This document shows positions 36,103 through 42,570 of a stretch of DNA of 42,570 bases, piece after piece. This DNA is from Deltaproteobacteria bacterium (lineage in GTDB: Bacteria; Myxococcota_A; Polyangia; JAAYKL01), in assembly GCA_016936575.1 (NCBI GenBank), contig JAFGXQ010000136.1, positions 1-42,570 on the forward strand, written 5' to 3'. The position numbers and the translations under genes were made by a program. Position 1 is the first letter of the stretch, and each line of letters opens with the position of its first letter. The notes beneath the pieces were generated by a model that was not told the DNA's origin, did no database searches, and was given only the letters and a program-made list of their open reading frames with translations.

Positions 36103-36135
36103 TTCATCAAAATTCATTTTAACGAAGGAATCGTC

Positions 36136-36636
36136 ATGGACAAAAACGCCCTTGAAAAAAAATTATTTGCTCATCTCGAAAAGGAGAGTTTGGTTCTTAC
36201 ACCCACCAATGTCGGGTTTGCGTTGGAAATTGACGCCAGTGACGCGGTCTCTCTGATGGACGAATTGGTTGCAGAGGAGAAACTGGAACGCGTGTCCGGC
36301 GAGGGTGCCGGCGCTACGTATAAACGTGTTGGGCATGCCACCTACGAAACAACCCCCGGTGCGGTATCGGTGGGGCGGGCCAAAAGCGCAAAAGCGCTCT
36401 ATCACCTGCTGTTCAATGTGTTTATCCCTGGTTTGGGGTCTTTGATTTACGGGAGGATTTTTTTATTGCTGGTTACGGCCGCGCTGTTCTGGGGCGGCAT
36501 TGCCATGATTGTCATGTTCGACGACTGGAGCAAGTTGTATGCGATCTGGATGCTGGTCGGTGCCTGGGTAATATCGTTTTTCGGCAGTATTTACTATTAC
36601 GCCAAAGACCCGTGGGGGGCTAAAACTGATAAATGA
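36136..36636 (+). CDS. Winged-helix-like domain plus membrane protein
   Basis: A 166-residue protein. Residues 1-65 resemble a winged helix-turn-helix (LTPTNVGFALEIDASDAVSLMDELVAEEKLERV). After a short linker, two or three membrane helices follow (about 92-110, 112-128 and 132-155), and a short cytoplasmic tail. A DNA-binding-type domain tied to the membrane suggests sensing or a structural role, but the function is unknown. The ATG at 36136 follows AAGGA; longer frames lack a ribosome site. It overlaps the convergent FtsB-like gene by 17 bases. Confidence 0.72.
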   Translation: MDKNALEKKLFAHLEKESLVLTPTNVGFALEIDASDAVSLMDELVAEEKLERVSGEGAGATYKRVGHATYETTPGAVSVGRAKSAKALYHLLFNVFIPGLGSLIYGRIFLLLVTAALFWGGIAMIVMFDDWSKLYAIWMLVGAWVISFFGSIYYYAKDPWGAKTDK

Positions 36637-36910
36637 TTTCGTTGGGGCCGATCATGCCCATTTCGTTGCGGGCGATGTTTTCGATGTAATCATCGTCAGA
36701 TTGAATGGCGCGAATTTTTTGTTTCACGGTTTCGTTTTCTCGGTTGAGCTGGCGGTTTTGCGCTTTAAGGGTTTCCAATTCTTCGGTCAGTTTTTCCACT
36801 CGCTGATATCCGTCTTCATCATTTAGTTTCATCGGTACATATATCGCCGTTCCAAGTAGGAATACGATGGGTAGACTCATCCAAATGAAGCGCCAAAGAG
36901 AACTCATCAT
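36620..36910 (-). CDS. FtsB/DivIC-type septum formation protein
   Basis: A 96-residue bitopic protein: one N-terminal membrane helix (about residues 6-26), then a periplasmic coiled coil (RVEKLTEELETLKAQNRQL, about 38-68) and the conserved end DDDYIENIARNEMGMIGPNE. This matches the FtsB/DivIC family, which bridges FtsL, FtsQ and FtsW-FtsI at the divisome. The start could be either of two adjacent ATGs. It is 50 bases downstream of the second PilZ gene in the same direction. Confidence 0.88.
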   Translation of the reverse strand: MMSSLWRFIWMSLPIVFLLGTAIYVPMKLNDEDGYQRVEKLTEELETLKAQNRQLNRENETVKQKIRAIQSDDDYIENIARNEMGMIGPNEIIYQF

Positions 36911-36960
36911 TCGGTTGTACCGCCTTCAATAACAGAGGTCAAAAAAGTGACCATTGCCGC

Positions 36961-37350
36961 CTACTTACGCTTGATTACTTTTTGTTCCTTGCTAACTTTT
37001 CGCATGATTGGAACCGGCGGCGGCGTACCCCGCAGATGCTCTCTGATTTGAATTCGCTCCATGGGTTTGCTATCCAGGAACTCCACGCCGAATCCGGCTT
37101 CGCCCCGGTCTTCTGTTCGTCTCATTAGATTTGTCCTTACTACCTGTCCGAAAAAATCATATTGGGTATTGCCGTCGGTGGAGAATGAACAAACTACATA
37201 TTCTCCAATCTCCGGCAGGCAATCGCAATTGATGTACGCACCCCTGGGGCTCAAATCCGATGTCGCCAGAAGCACGGGTTCGTCCCAATGGGAGGTGATG
37301 ACTTCCATTGGGTAATTGATTGACCGACGTAACTCAAAACGCTTTTTCAT
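36961..37350 (-). CDS. PilZ-domain protein (second)
   Basis: A 129-residue protein with RFELR (RxxxR, residues 4-8) and DLSPRGAY (DxSxxG, about 31-36), then a beta-barrel and a basic tail (RKVSKEQKVIKRK). Both c-di-GMP motifs are intact. The ATG at 37350 has GGAGG at ideal spacing; a longer frame from 37404 runs into the promoter and is rejected. It may be co-transcribed with the FtsB-like gene. Confidence 0.9.
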   Translation of the reverse strand: MKKRFELRRSINYPMEVITSHWDEPVLLATSDLSPRGAYINCDCLPEIGEYVVCSFSTDGNTQYDFFGQVVRTNLMRRTEDRGEAGFGVEFLDSKPMERIQIREHLRGTPPPVPIMRKVSKEQKVIKRK

Positions 37351-37365
37351 GAGAAACCTCCTACA

Positions 37366-37404
37366 TGTGATTACATTATCACACAATGTACGGGCGTGAG
37401 TCAA
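37366..37404 (-). promoter_or_regulatory. PilZ promoter with CRP-like dyad over the -10
   Basis: On the minus strand, TTGACT (37404-37399), 18 bp, then GATAAT (37380-37375). A dyad TGTGAT (37366-37371) and ATCACA (37378-37383) overlaps the -10. The half-sites resemble CRP/FNR sites, but the gap (TGTGA-N8-TCACA) is two bases wider than the usual N6. The position over the -10 would suit repression. Confidence 0.6.
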
Positions 37405-37505
37405 CTCCCTGGAAAAAAAACTGGCAAGCTTGAGCTGATTTTGTTTCGATTGTTGGTTTATACAATGGGATTATGACCGATTTACAAGCGGCGATTGGGG
37501 TAAGG

Positions 37506-37589
37506 GTAGGGACAATTCGGTAAGGGCGATGGGGATAAAGAGAGGGGCGATGGGGATAAAGGTAAGGGCGATTCGCGAATCGCCCCTAC
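37506..37589. repeat. 21-bp tandem repeats ending in a 20-bp palindrome
   Basis: Two near-identical 21-bp units (37519-37539 and 37540-37560; both contain GGGCGATGGGGATAAA) run into a third, diverged unit that carries a perfect palindrome, GGGCGATTCG and its complement (37566-37585), followed by CCCTAC. GTAGGG at 37506 matches that end in inverse orientation. The ends and core resemble the element at 36011-36056. It fills most of the gap between HU and the PilZ promoter. Confidence 0.65.
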
Positions 37590-37599
37590 GATGTTGGCA

Positions 37600-37638
37600 T
37601 AAAAAAAGGGAGCGTCCCGAAGGAAACCCCCTTTTTCA
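37600..37638 (-). terminator. Intrinsic terminator of the HU gene
   Basis: Read on the minus strand, GAAAAAGGGGG, a loop of about 18 bases, and CTCCCTTTTTTT form an A-stem/G-C-stem hairpin ending in a seven-T run, 19 bases after the HU stop. It is close to symmetric, so it could also stop transcription from the other side. Confidence 0.75.
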
Positions 37639-37656
37639 TACTGTAAAAACTCGGTA

Positions 37657-37974
37657 CTACTTTTTAGCAGGCGCGGGTTTTTTGGTGCCGCCGGAGATGT
37701 AGTCTTTCAGGCCCTGAGCAGGACGGAAAGATACAGTTGTCTGGGCTTTGATTTTGATTTTTTCGCCGGTCTGGGGGTTACGACCCGTGCGGGCTTTGCG
37801 TTTTTTCTTGTTGAAAGTACCGAATCCGGGGAAGCTGAAACGGCCGTCTTTTTTAACAACTTTTTTCATCTGAGCGAAAGTCTCATCGATAACGGCTTGA
37901 ACGGCTTTTTTAGAAAGATCGCTGGGTACATCTTTGGAGCCAGCTACTGCATCGATCAATTCTGCTTTTGTCAT
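37657..37974 (-). CDS. HU-family DNA-binding protein
   Basis: A 105-residue nucleoid protein. It begins MTKAELIDAVAG and has the beta-arm segment GRNPQTGEKIKIKAQTTVSF at about residues 62-81, as in HU/IHF. The end is extended by GGTKKPAPAKK, a short basic tail longer than the standard 90-residue HU. It bends and binds DNA without strong sequence preference. AAAGGAG precedes the ATG. Promoter, leader hairpin and terminator are all visible, so it is a single-gene unit. Confidence 0.95.
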   Translation of the reverse strand: MTKAELIDAVAGSKDVPSDLSKKAVQAVIDETFAQMKKVVKKDGRFSFPGFGTFNKKKRKARTGRNPQTGEKIKIKAQTTVSFRPAQGLKDYISGGTKKPAPAKK

Positions 37975-37990
37975 TTTCTTTTCTCCTTTG

Positions 37991-38015
37991 AATTCAGGAG
38001 TCCGTCCCCTGAATT
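37991..38015 (-). promoter_or_regulatory. Leader hairpin directly upstream of HU ribosome site
   Basis: Arms AATTCAGG (37991-37998) and CCTGAATT (38008-38015) pair perfectly around a nine-base loop. In the HU message the hairpin ends just before AAAGGAG. It may protect the message or tune translation; function is inference. Confidence 0.5.
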
Positions 38016-38039
38016 GCGGTTTTTTTTGTGGATGGACGA

Positions 38040-38068
38040 ATCATATGTTCAGAAGTCACATCGGTCAA
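38040..38068 (-). promoter_or_regulatory. Strong sigma70-type promoter of HU
   Basis: On the minus strand, TTGACC (38068-38063), exactly 17 bp, and TATGAT (38045-38040). A run of ten T lies two bases upstream of the -35 on the transcribed-sense strand, like an UP element. The start would be near 38033, with a ~58-base leader that includes the hairpin at 37991-38015. Confidence 0.75.
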
Positions 38069-38126
38069 CAAAAAAAAATGCGCTTGAAGCTGATTTTTGT
38101 TGCTATAGCTGCATTTGACAGCAATG

Positions 38127-38420
38127 TTAGTTCAAATTTCCTTTTATTTCTACATGTTTGCATATCAGAGGTTGATTCTTGCGAGTATTACTGAATTTCA
38201 CTTTTTTTTTTTGCTTTTCGCTTTTAATAGTCGCTGATTTCGCAAAATTCGACGGTTTCAGCGCTAAAAAAAAGCGATTTTCATTTTCGCGCATCGGTTC
38301 ATCACGATAACCACTGACGTTATCCAATTCGATCCAAGCGTTTGTTTTCAAATCAGCCTGAAATAAAATATGGAATTTAATTTTTGCGTTACAGGATTGT
38401 ACTTTACACTCAAGCGGCAA
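38127..38420 (-). CDS. Doubtful small gene, unknown
   Basis: A 97-codon frame starting at TTG 38420 with no ribosome site. The middle reads like protein (LKTNAWIELDNVSGYRDEP, then MRENENRFFLALKPSNF), the end is Lys-rich. It may be a real short gene, a remnant, or chance in an AT-rich gap. The 621-base gap between HU and the gene at 38596 otherwise holds only the promoters listed. Confidence 0.25.
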   Translation of the reverse strand: MPLECKVQSCNAKIKFHILFQADLKTNAWIELDNVSGYRDEPMRENENRFFLALKPSNFAKSATIKSEKQKKKVKFSNTRKNQPLICKHVEIKGNLN

Positions 38421-38425
38421 AATTA

Positions 38426-38454
38426 TTCACCGGATTTTCTATGGATTGTAGAAT
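38426..38454 (+). promoter_or_regulatory. Possible promoter of the 104-residue gene
   Basis: TTCACC (38426-38431), 17 bp, TAGAAT (38449-38454). It would leave a ~135-base leader. Weak -35, good -10. An AT-rich hairpin (ATCAG/CTGAT with a T-run) lies in the leader near 38478-38509 and could end transcription early. Confidence 0.35.
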
Positions 38455-38595
38455 TTGAAAGTATAAACTGAACAAAAAATCAGTGCTGTTTGGGAGCTGA
38501 TATTTTTTAATGGAAGTTTTATTCAAAAAACCAACCTTGTAAAAGATTCGGGGTTTCGTTACGGTGAAAATGGTTCTATCGCAAAGGTGAATTAA

Positions 38596-38910
38596 ATGGA
38601 TATAAAAATTCAGCCGGGAAAATCGCTTCCGAAAATAGATACATCCGCTGATGCGTCCGTCCAGGTCGCGAGCGAAAAAATCGATGCGGGAAAGGCAGAA
38701 GAAAATGATCCGATTACCGCGATTGCGGTGGAACTGGTGGAAGGACGAATCGATTCTGCGCAGGCGGTGAACCGGTTGATAGCGGAAACCATGAGCATGG
38801 ACATGGTCGCCGCCGCACCGGAATCGCTGCGCGTGGAAGTCGAAGAAGTGCTACGCGCCGCCATTGAAACCGACCCCTACCTGGTCAGTTTAACCCAGAA
38901 ACTGGACTGA
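38596..38910 (+). CDS. Small acidic protein, unknown family
   Basis: A 104-residue soluble protein. The first ~35 residues look disordered (IQPGKSLPKIDTSADASVQV); the rest is helical, with VELVEGRIDSAQAVNRLIAE and SLRVEVEEVLRAAIETDPYL. No membrane segment or signal. The shape recalls small regulators such as anti-sigma or chaperone-type helices, but no family is recognised. AAAGGTGA precedes the ATG. It is convergent with the next gene, 16 bases apart. Confidence 0.75.
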   Translation: MDIKIQPGKSLPKIDTSADASVQVASEKIDAGKAEENDPITAIAVELVEGRIDSAQAVNRLIAETMSMDMVAAAPESLRVEVEEVLRAAIETDPYLVSLTQKLD

Positions 38911-38926
38911 CAGTTTTCAATACCAG

Positions 38927-39532
38927 CTATTTGTTTCCGATCAACCGATCATATCCATCTGGAGAGCAATCGGGTTTGCCGTCTTTTTGGGAAACTTCGG
39001 TTAAAAAGTCATTGGCAATCTGGATAGATTCAAAAAAGGTGCAAAAGGAGAAGAAGTCGTCTTCAAGTACATCGGGCGCAGCGTCAAAACGCTCCTGCAG
39101 TTTGGGCATCAGCTTGGCGGAGCTGTGAAGAATGCTGTCGAGACCCTTCACTTCCGTTTTGGCGATGACGTTGGCGGCAACGGCGACCGGGTTGAATCGC
39201 ACCAAAAAGGTTTCAAATTCGAAGCGCCACTCGCTGACGTCCTTTTCCACATGCCGGAAGCGACCGCCGAAATGGTTGGTGAGTACTGCACCGAAGTAAG
39301 CTGCGAAAGTGGGTGCGAACAGGTGAATCATATTCATTCGGGCGGGATGGCCGCCGGGAGGGCAAACCCCGTTGTTTTCTTCTTTCACCATTTCTTCGAC
39401 GAAGAAGTCCAGCACCGACAAGGTATCGCTGGTAAAATCGAGTTCGATATTGAATCGTTTCTGAACATGAGCGCGGCAGCGTTCAACCAGTTGATTTATT
39501 TCTTCGGGCATTTGATGTTGTAGTTCGTTCAT
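38927..39532 (-). CDS. Hypothetical soluble protein
   Basis: A 201-residue protein without signal or membrane segment. It is helical at the front (MPEEINQLVERCRAHVQKRF, about residues 8-27), with a Gly/Pro-rich turn CPPGGHP near residues 57-63 and aromatic-rich segments FAAYFGAVLTNHFGGRF and WRFEFETFLVRF. I recognise no family. It is divergent from the Lpt genes across a 165-base gap. Confidence 0.75.
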   Translation of the reverse strand: MNELQHQMPEEINQLVERCRAHVQKRFNIELDFTSDTLSVLDFFVEEMVKEENNGVCPPGGHPARMNMIHLFAPTFAAYFGAVLTNHFGGRFRHVEKDVSEWRFEFETFLVRFNPVAVAANVIAKTEVKGLDSILHSSAKLMPKLQERFDAAPDVLEDDFFSFCTFFESIQIANDFLTEVSQKDGKPDCSPDGYDRLIGNK

Positions 39533-39640
39533 GACTTTGGCTTTACTGGTTTTTCAAAATCGGTCAAGCGACAAAAAATCAGAAACTGCACCAAACCGCG
39601 AAAAGTTGTGGTAAAGCGTTAACCAGCGGATGCGCGACTA

Positions 39641-39683
39641 TTGAGATGAACAGAAAAGTAAAGCGATTATTGTTGTTAACAAC
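39641..39683 (+). promoter_or_regulatory. Possible lpt promoter with 12-bp palindrome
   Basis: TTGAGA (39641-39646), 18 bp, GATTAT (39665-39670). A perfect palindrome GTTGTTAACAAC (39672-39683) covers the expected start point, a usual operator position. Both calls are weak individually. Confidence 0.4.
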
Positions 39684-39697
39684 GGGAATAACAGCTG

Positions 39698-40057
39698 ATG
39701 AGGCAATTCGGACAACGGAAAATATGGGTATTGGCGGTGTGTTGCATCGCGTGTCAGCCGATATCGTCGGAGCAGAAAACCCCAGATACGGTTCTGCGAG
39801 GCACGCGAATTGACCTGGAAACACGGTTGGCGGGGAAGCATCTGAGGGTGAGAGGTGATGAGATGGTCGCATCCCAAACGCTTTCCACAGTAAGTCTGAA
39901 AGAGAATGTATCCATCGAACTGGGGTCAATGGGCGTTGTCTCCTGCGACACCGTTGAAATAACGAACGAGGCGAAAACGCTACGGTGCGACGGAAACGTC
40001 AGTGCCCGCCTTCAGATACCTGATGTTTTGAAAAGGCCGCTTGGGGAAAGTCGATGA
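39698..40057 (+). CDS. Short LptC/OstA-like exported protein
   Basis: A 119-residue protein: a short hydrophobic start (IWVLAVCCIACQP), possibly a lipoprotein signal with Cys19, then about 80 residues of OstA-type beta repeats (LSTVSLKENVSIELGSMGVVSCDTVEI, then LRCDGNV). By position before lptA-lptB it takes the place of LptC, the inner-membrane partner that hands LPS from LptBFG to LptA. It is much shorter than LptC (~190 residues) and may be anchored by lipid instead of a membrane helix. It could also be an extra OstA-like protein. It overlaps lptA by four bases (ATGA). Confidence 0.65.
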   Translation: MRQFGQRKIWVLAVCCIACQPISSEQKTPDTVLRGTRIDLETRLAGKHLRVRGDEMVASQTLSTVSLKENVSIELGSMGVVSCDTVEITNEAKTLRCDGNVSARLQIPDVLKRPLGESR

Positions 40058-40539
40058 ATCACGTGAAGGCAATCGCTGCTTATCTCTTGTTGTCAGGGTT
40101 ATTCGCTGCGGAAGCGGTCTGGGCGCAGTCCGCGCAGAACGCGGAAGGAAAAATGACCAGCGTTGAAGTGAAGGCCGATTCTCTGCAAATTGAAAGTGAA
40201 CAGAAAACCGCCCGCTTCGTCGGAAATGTTCGTGCCGTGATTGGCGAGCTGCGATTTTTTTGCTCAAAAATGACGATAACTTACAACGACGCCGGCGAAA
40301 TCATTTCATTGATTGCGTCAGGGGGCGTGACAGTCATGAAAGACGGCGCCAAGGCTGTCGCCAATCGGGCGGAAATGCACACCGGCAGCCGGCGAATCGT
40401 GTTGTCCGGGAACCCCACTCTTACGCGAGACGGAAATACCCTGAAGGGAAAATCGATAGAAGTGAATCTGCAGACGGGAAAAATTCAGGTAACAGAAGCG
40501 GTGGGCACTTTTGTGATTCCGAAAGGAGCGGTGCGGTGA
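40054..40539 (+). CDS. lptA: Periplasmic LPS bridge protein LptA
   Basis: A 161-residue exported protein (signal ending near AVWAQS, about residues 1-25) with the OstA/LptA jellyroll repeats: VEVKADSLQIESEQKTARFVGNV, then LIASGGVTV and a final IEVNLQTGKIQV. LptA molecules stack into the bridge that carries LPS across the periplasm. It overlaps its neighbours on both sides (ATGA upstream, GTGA into lptB), so all three are translated together. Confidence 0.88.
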   Translation: MNHVKAIAAYLLLSGLFAAEAVWAQSAQNAEGKMTSVEVKADSLQIESEQKTARFVGNVRAVIGELRFFCSKMTITYNDAGEIISLIASGGVTVMKDGAKAVANRAEMHTGSRRIVLSGNPTLTRDGNTLKGKSIEVNLQTGKIQVTEAVGTFVIPKGAVR

Positions 40540-41252
40540 CATCGTCTGCGGCACTCGAAGTGTCGGGGCTCTCCAAACGTTTCGGCGGCAGAGAGGTGGT
40601 TCGCGATGTGTCAATAACGGTTTCTCCCAATGAAGTGGTGGGTCTGCTGGGTCCGAACGGCGCAGGAAAAACAACAACATTTAAAATGATTCTGGGATTG
40701 GAGCGTCAGGATGTGGGCTCAGTGAGGTTGGGTGAATCTCTGGATGGATTGCCACTGTATCAACGTGCGCGCAAAGGGCTGGGGTACCTTCCGCAAACAC
40801 CGAGCGTATTTTCGAAACTGACTGTTCGGGACAATATTTTGGCCGTGTTGCAGACGGTGAAGGCAGCGGCACCCAGGGAACAGACGGACGCCTTGCTGCA
40901 ACGATTCGGGTTGACAGGCGTGGCCGAGCAGAAGGCATCGACGCTCTCGGGAGGAGAAAGACGAAAGCTCGAATTCGCCCGGTCATTGTGCGCATCTCCC
41001 CGCATGCTGCTGGTGGACGAGCCGTTTGCAGCGGTGGACCCGATTGCAGCAGAAGAGCTGGTGGAGTGTATTCGGCAATTGGCACAGGAGGGAATGGGCG
41101 TATTGCTTACCGATCATTCTGTCCGTCAGTCTCTATCTGCATGTGATCGGGTGTACCTTATCGTGAACGGCGAGATTGTAGAACAGGGAACCAGCGAGGA
41201 GATTCGGAACAGCAGGCGCGCGCAGACACTGTATCTGGGGTCAGATGTCTGA
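40536..41252 (+). CDS. lptB: LPS export ABC ATPase LptB
   Basis: A 238-residue ATPase powering LPS extraction with LptF and LptG (not in the window). It has Walker A GPNGAGKTTT, signature LSGGERRKLEFARSL, Walker B MLLVDEPFAAVD, and switch His in LTDHSVRQ; PFAAVDPIA is characteristic of LptB. The start is GTG at 40536, overlapping the lptA stop, with AAAGGAG upstream; a longer frame from 40260 lies inside lptA and is rejected. rpoN, which often follows lptB in Proteobacteria, is absent; murB converges 14 bases on. Confidence 0.94.
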   Translation: MTSSAALEVSGLSKRFGGREVVRDVSITVSPNEVVGLLGPNGAGKTTTFKMILGLERQDVGSVRLGESLDGLPLYQRARKGLGYLPQTPSVFSKLTVRDNILAVLQTVKAAAPREQTDALLQRFGLTGVAEQKASTLSGGERRKLEFARSLCASPRMLLVDEPFAAVDPIAAEELVECIRQLAQEGMGVLLTDHSVRQSLSACDRVYLIVNGEIVEQGTSEEIRNSRRAQTLYLGSDV

Positions 41253-41266
41253 TAAATGCTGTAGCG

Positions 41267-42253
41267 CTACACAGCCGGACCGGGTTCATCTATCACCGGA
41301 CGCCGGCCGATAAAACGTACTTCCGGCTCCAACAGTTCACCAAACTGCTTGAATACTTTTCGTCGAAGTCGTGTTTCGAGGGTGAGCATGTCTTTTGCCG
41401 TAGCGTTGGCGCGGTTAATCAGAATATTGGCGTGTTTTTCGAACACAGCGGCGTCTCCCACCGATTCATTTTTGGCGCCGATTTCTTCAAGCAGAATACC
41501 GGCGGCGCGACGTCGTTCTCCCGGGTGAAGAGGCGGAAGGTTTTTGAAGTATGACCCTGCCGTTTTAATGTGTCTGGCCGGATGCTTTTCACGACGAAGT
41601 GCGGTATGGGAATCGGCGGTTTGCCTCAATGCGTTTCGGTCTCCTTTGTGCAGTTGAAAGCGCGCCTCCACGACCAGTGCCTTCTGTGCATTTACTTCTG
41701 AACAGCGGTATTCAAATTGAAACCACTCCGGTGAAACCGTCTGGATGTCTCCCTGCGCGGTGAGAATGCGCGCGCTGTGAAGCACGTCGCCGAAACTGGA
41801 GCCGAAGCACCCGGCGTTTCCGGCAACTGCGCCGCCCACGGTTCCAGGTAGACCGGCGGCAAATTCCAGACCGGCGAAACCGGCGGAAACGGTTTGCTCC
41901 ACCAGATTCGACACCTGTACCGAGGCGCCGACAGAAACCAGCCCATCCGGCGTGATATGAAGCTTGTCAAACCGGGCATGAACGGCCAGACCTTCAAAAC
42001 CGTCGTCGCTCACCAGCAGATTGGTACCGCCGCCGATGATCAGATAGGGAATGTTTGCAGAAGAAACTGTTTTCAGCAGCTGAGACGCGTCGTCAGGTCG
42101 GGATACCCGGGTATACAGCGCTGCCGGACCACCGATGTAAAAAGACGTGAATTGCTTGAGCGGCACATCGGTTTCCACGATACCGTTGTAGCCGGCTTGG
42201 ATAATTCGAATGGCGGCTTCCGGGCTGAATGGCTGGGGGTGTTGTCGGTTCAT
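41267..42253 (-). CDS. murB: UDP-N-acetylenolpyruvoylglucosamine reductase MurB
   Basis: A 328-residue FAD enzyme that reduces UDP-GlcNAc-enolpyruvate to UDP-MurNAc, the second committed step of peptidoglycan synthesis. The FAD domain shows IGGGTNLLV (about residues 76-84) and LPGTVGGAVAGNAGCFG (about 135-151). The catalytic Ser lies in AGSYFKN (about 230-236) and the final Glu in LEPEVRFIG. Length and motif order are normal. It stands alone on the minus strand; the 232 bases upstream hold no other gene. Confidence 0.96.
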   Translation of the reverse strand: MNRQHPQPFSPEAAIRIIQAGYNGIVETDVPLKQFTSFYIGGPAALYTRVSRPDDASQLLKTVSSANIPYLIIGGGTNLLVSDDGFEGLAVHARFDKLHITPDGLVSVGASVQVSNLVEQTVSAGFAGLEFAAGLPGTVGGAVAGNAGCFGSSFGDVLHSARILTAQGDIQTVSPEWFQFEYRCSEVNAQKALVVEARFQLHKGDRNALRQTADSHTALRREKHPARHIKTAGSYFKNLPPLHPGERRRAAGILLEEIGAKNESVGDAAVFEKHANILINRANATAKDMLTLETRLRRKVFKQFGELLEPEVRFIGRRPVIDEPGPAV

Positions 42254-42485
42254 ACTGCTTCACTTAAATCATTTATTGATGCGGCTATCAATGGGGAGTC
42301 GCATTTTACCGAAAATTTGTTCAGCCGTTGAACCCGGGAGAGAGTGATTTTATGCTAAATTGTGTACAGATTCCTTGACAACGAATGTGGTTGGTGGCAA
42401 AAGCCTTAGCCTTGATGGTTGTCAATGATACAGCCCTGTTCTTTTTCATACAGATTACCATTCTTAACGGATGGACCGGATAATT

Positions 42486-42570
42486 GGAGGACTGGCCGAG
42501 CGGTCGAAGGCGGCGGTCTTGAAAACCGTTGTGGTGAGAGCCACCTGGGGTTCGAATCCCTAGTCCTCCG
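42486..42570 (+). tRNA. tRNA-Ser (anticodon UGA)
   Basis: An 85-base class II tRNA. The acceptor stem GGAGGAC pairs with GTCCTCC, followed by discriminator G at the last base of the window. The anticodon loop CTTGAAA gives UGA, reading UCA/UCG codons. A long variable arm (GTGGTGAGAGCCAC) and T arm TGGGGTTCGAATCCCTA follow. CCA is not encoded within the window. Confidence 0.96.

Noticed and set aside
34913-36256. Long plus-strand open frame of 447 codons
   Set aside because: It is the complement of rseP, His- and Gln-rich, with no ribosome site; rseP has all catalytic motifs.
37506-37589. CRISPR array
   Set aside because: Units are contiguous 21-bp tandem repeats without spacers, and no cas gene is near.
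40260-40535. N-terminal extension of lptB
   Set aside because: It lies inside lptA in another frame; the GTG at 40536 has a ribosome site and gives the normal family length.
42375-42380. Perfect TTGACA upstream of tRNA-Ser
   Set aside because: No acceptable -10 lies 16-18 bases downstream, and it is more than 100 bases from the tRNA.

Overview
The window reads as chromosome of a Gram-negative, probably free-living bacterium. It carries an outer-membrane assembly set (an LptC-like protein, LptA, LptB), a beta-barrel protein, many lipoproteins, and genes for cell-wall and amino-acid synthesis. Lipoproteins with long Asp-Ser-Asp-Thr linkers, double-FHA and PilZ proteins, and a bacterial V-type ATPase are a mix typical of Myxococcota/former Deltaproteobacteria. 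That placement is inferred from gene content; there is no rRNA gene or other decisive marker.

Layout. (1) 0.2-9.9 kb: a CPA2-type cation/proton antiporter fused to a PTS EIIA-like domain, then a seven-gene V-type ATPase operon (A, B, E, DUF2764, D, I, K). Its c subunit has the residue pattern of a Na+-binding ring, so the pump and antiporter may form a sodium/proton circuit. (2) 10.1-15.5 kb: a large L,D-transpeptidase lipoprotein, a double-FHA membrane protein, a CorB/HlyC-type transporter with CBS domains, and a degenerate methyltransferase-like protein. (3) 15.6-21.9 kb: a gene remnant, then a TetR-controlled operon encoding a LolA-like periplasmic protein, two FtsX/MacB-type permeases, a LolD-like ATPase and an outer-membrane barrel. 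It looks like a complete envelope export line. (4) 21.9-28.2 kb, mainly minus strand, is accessory-looking: a lipoprotein joining a C39-like domain to a zincin domain, a DUF4404 protein, a frameshifted lipoprotein gene, a small membrane protein, a GNAT acetyltransferase, an AT-rich insert with a DUF1566 lipoprotein flanked by gene fragments, a MITE-like inverted repeat and a PilZ protein. (5) 28.2-36 kb: a NUDIX hydrolase, leuB-hflX, a repeat-linker lipoprotein with a glycosidase-like domain, and rseP-ettA. (6) 36-42.6 kb: a winged-helix membrane protein, an FtsB-like protein, a second PilZ protein, HU with a clear promoter, leader hairpin and terminator, two hypothetical genes, the Lpt genes, murB, and a tRNA-Ser(UGA) ending on the last base.

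Several sigma70-type promoters can be read directly (HU, PilZ, leuB, the repeat lipoprotein, tetR). All six convergent gene pairs end within 26 bases of each other, some overlapping, and none shows an obvious intrinsic terminator between the genes. I found no CRISPR array, insertion sequence or phage gene. The strongest candidate for an undescribed system is the TetR-LolA-like-permease-ATPase-barrel operon at 15.8-21.9 kb.
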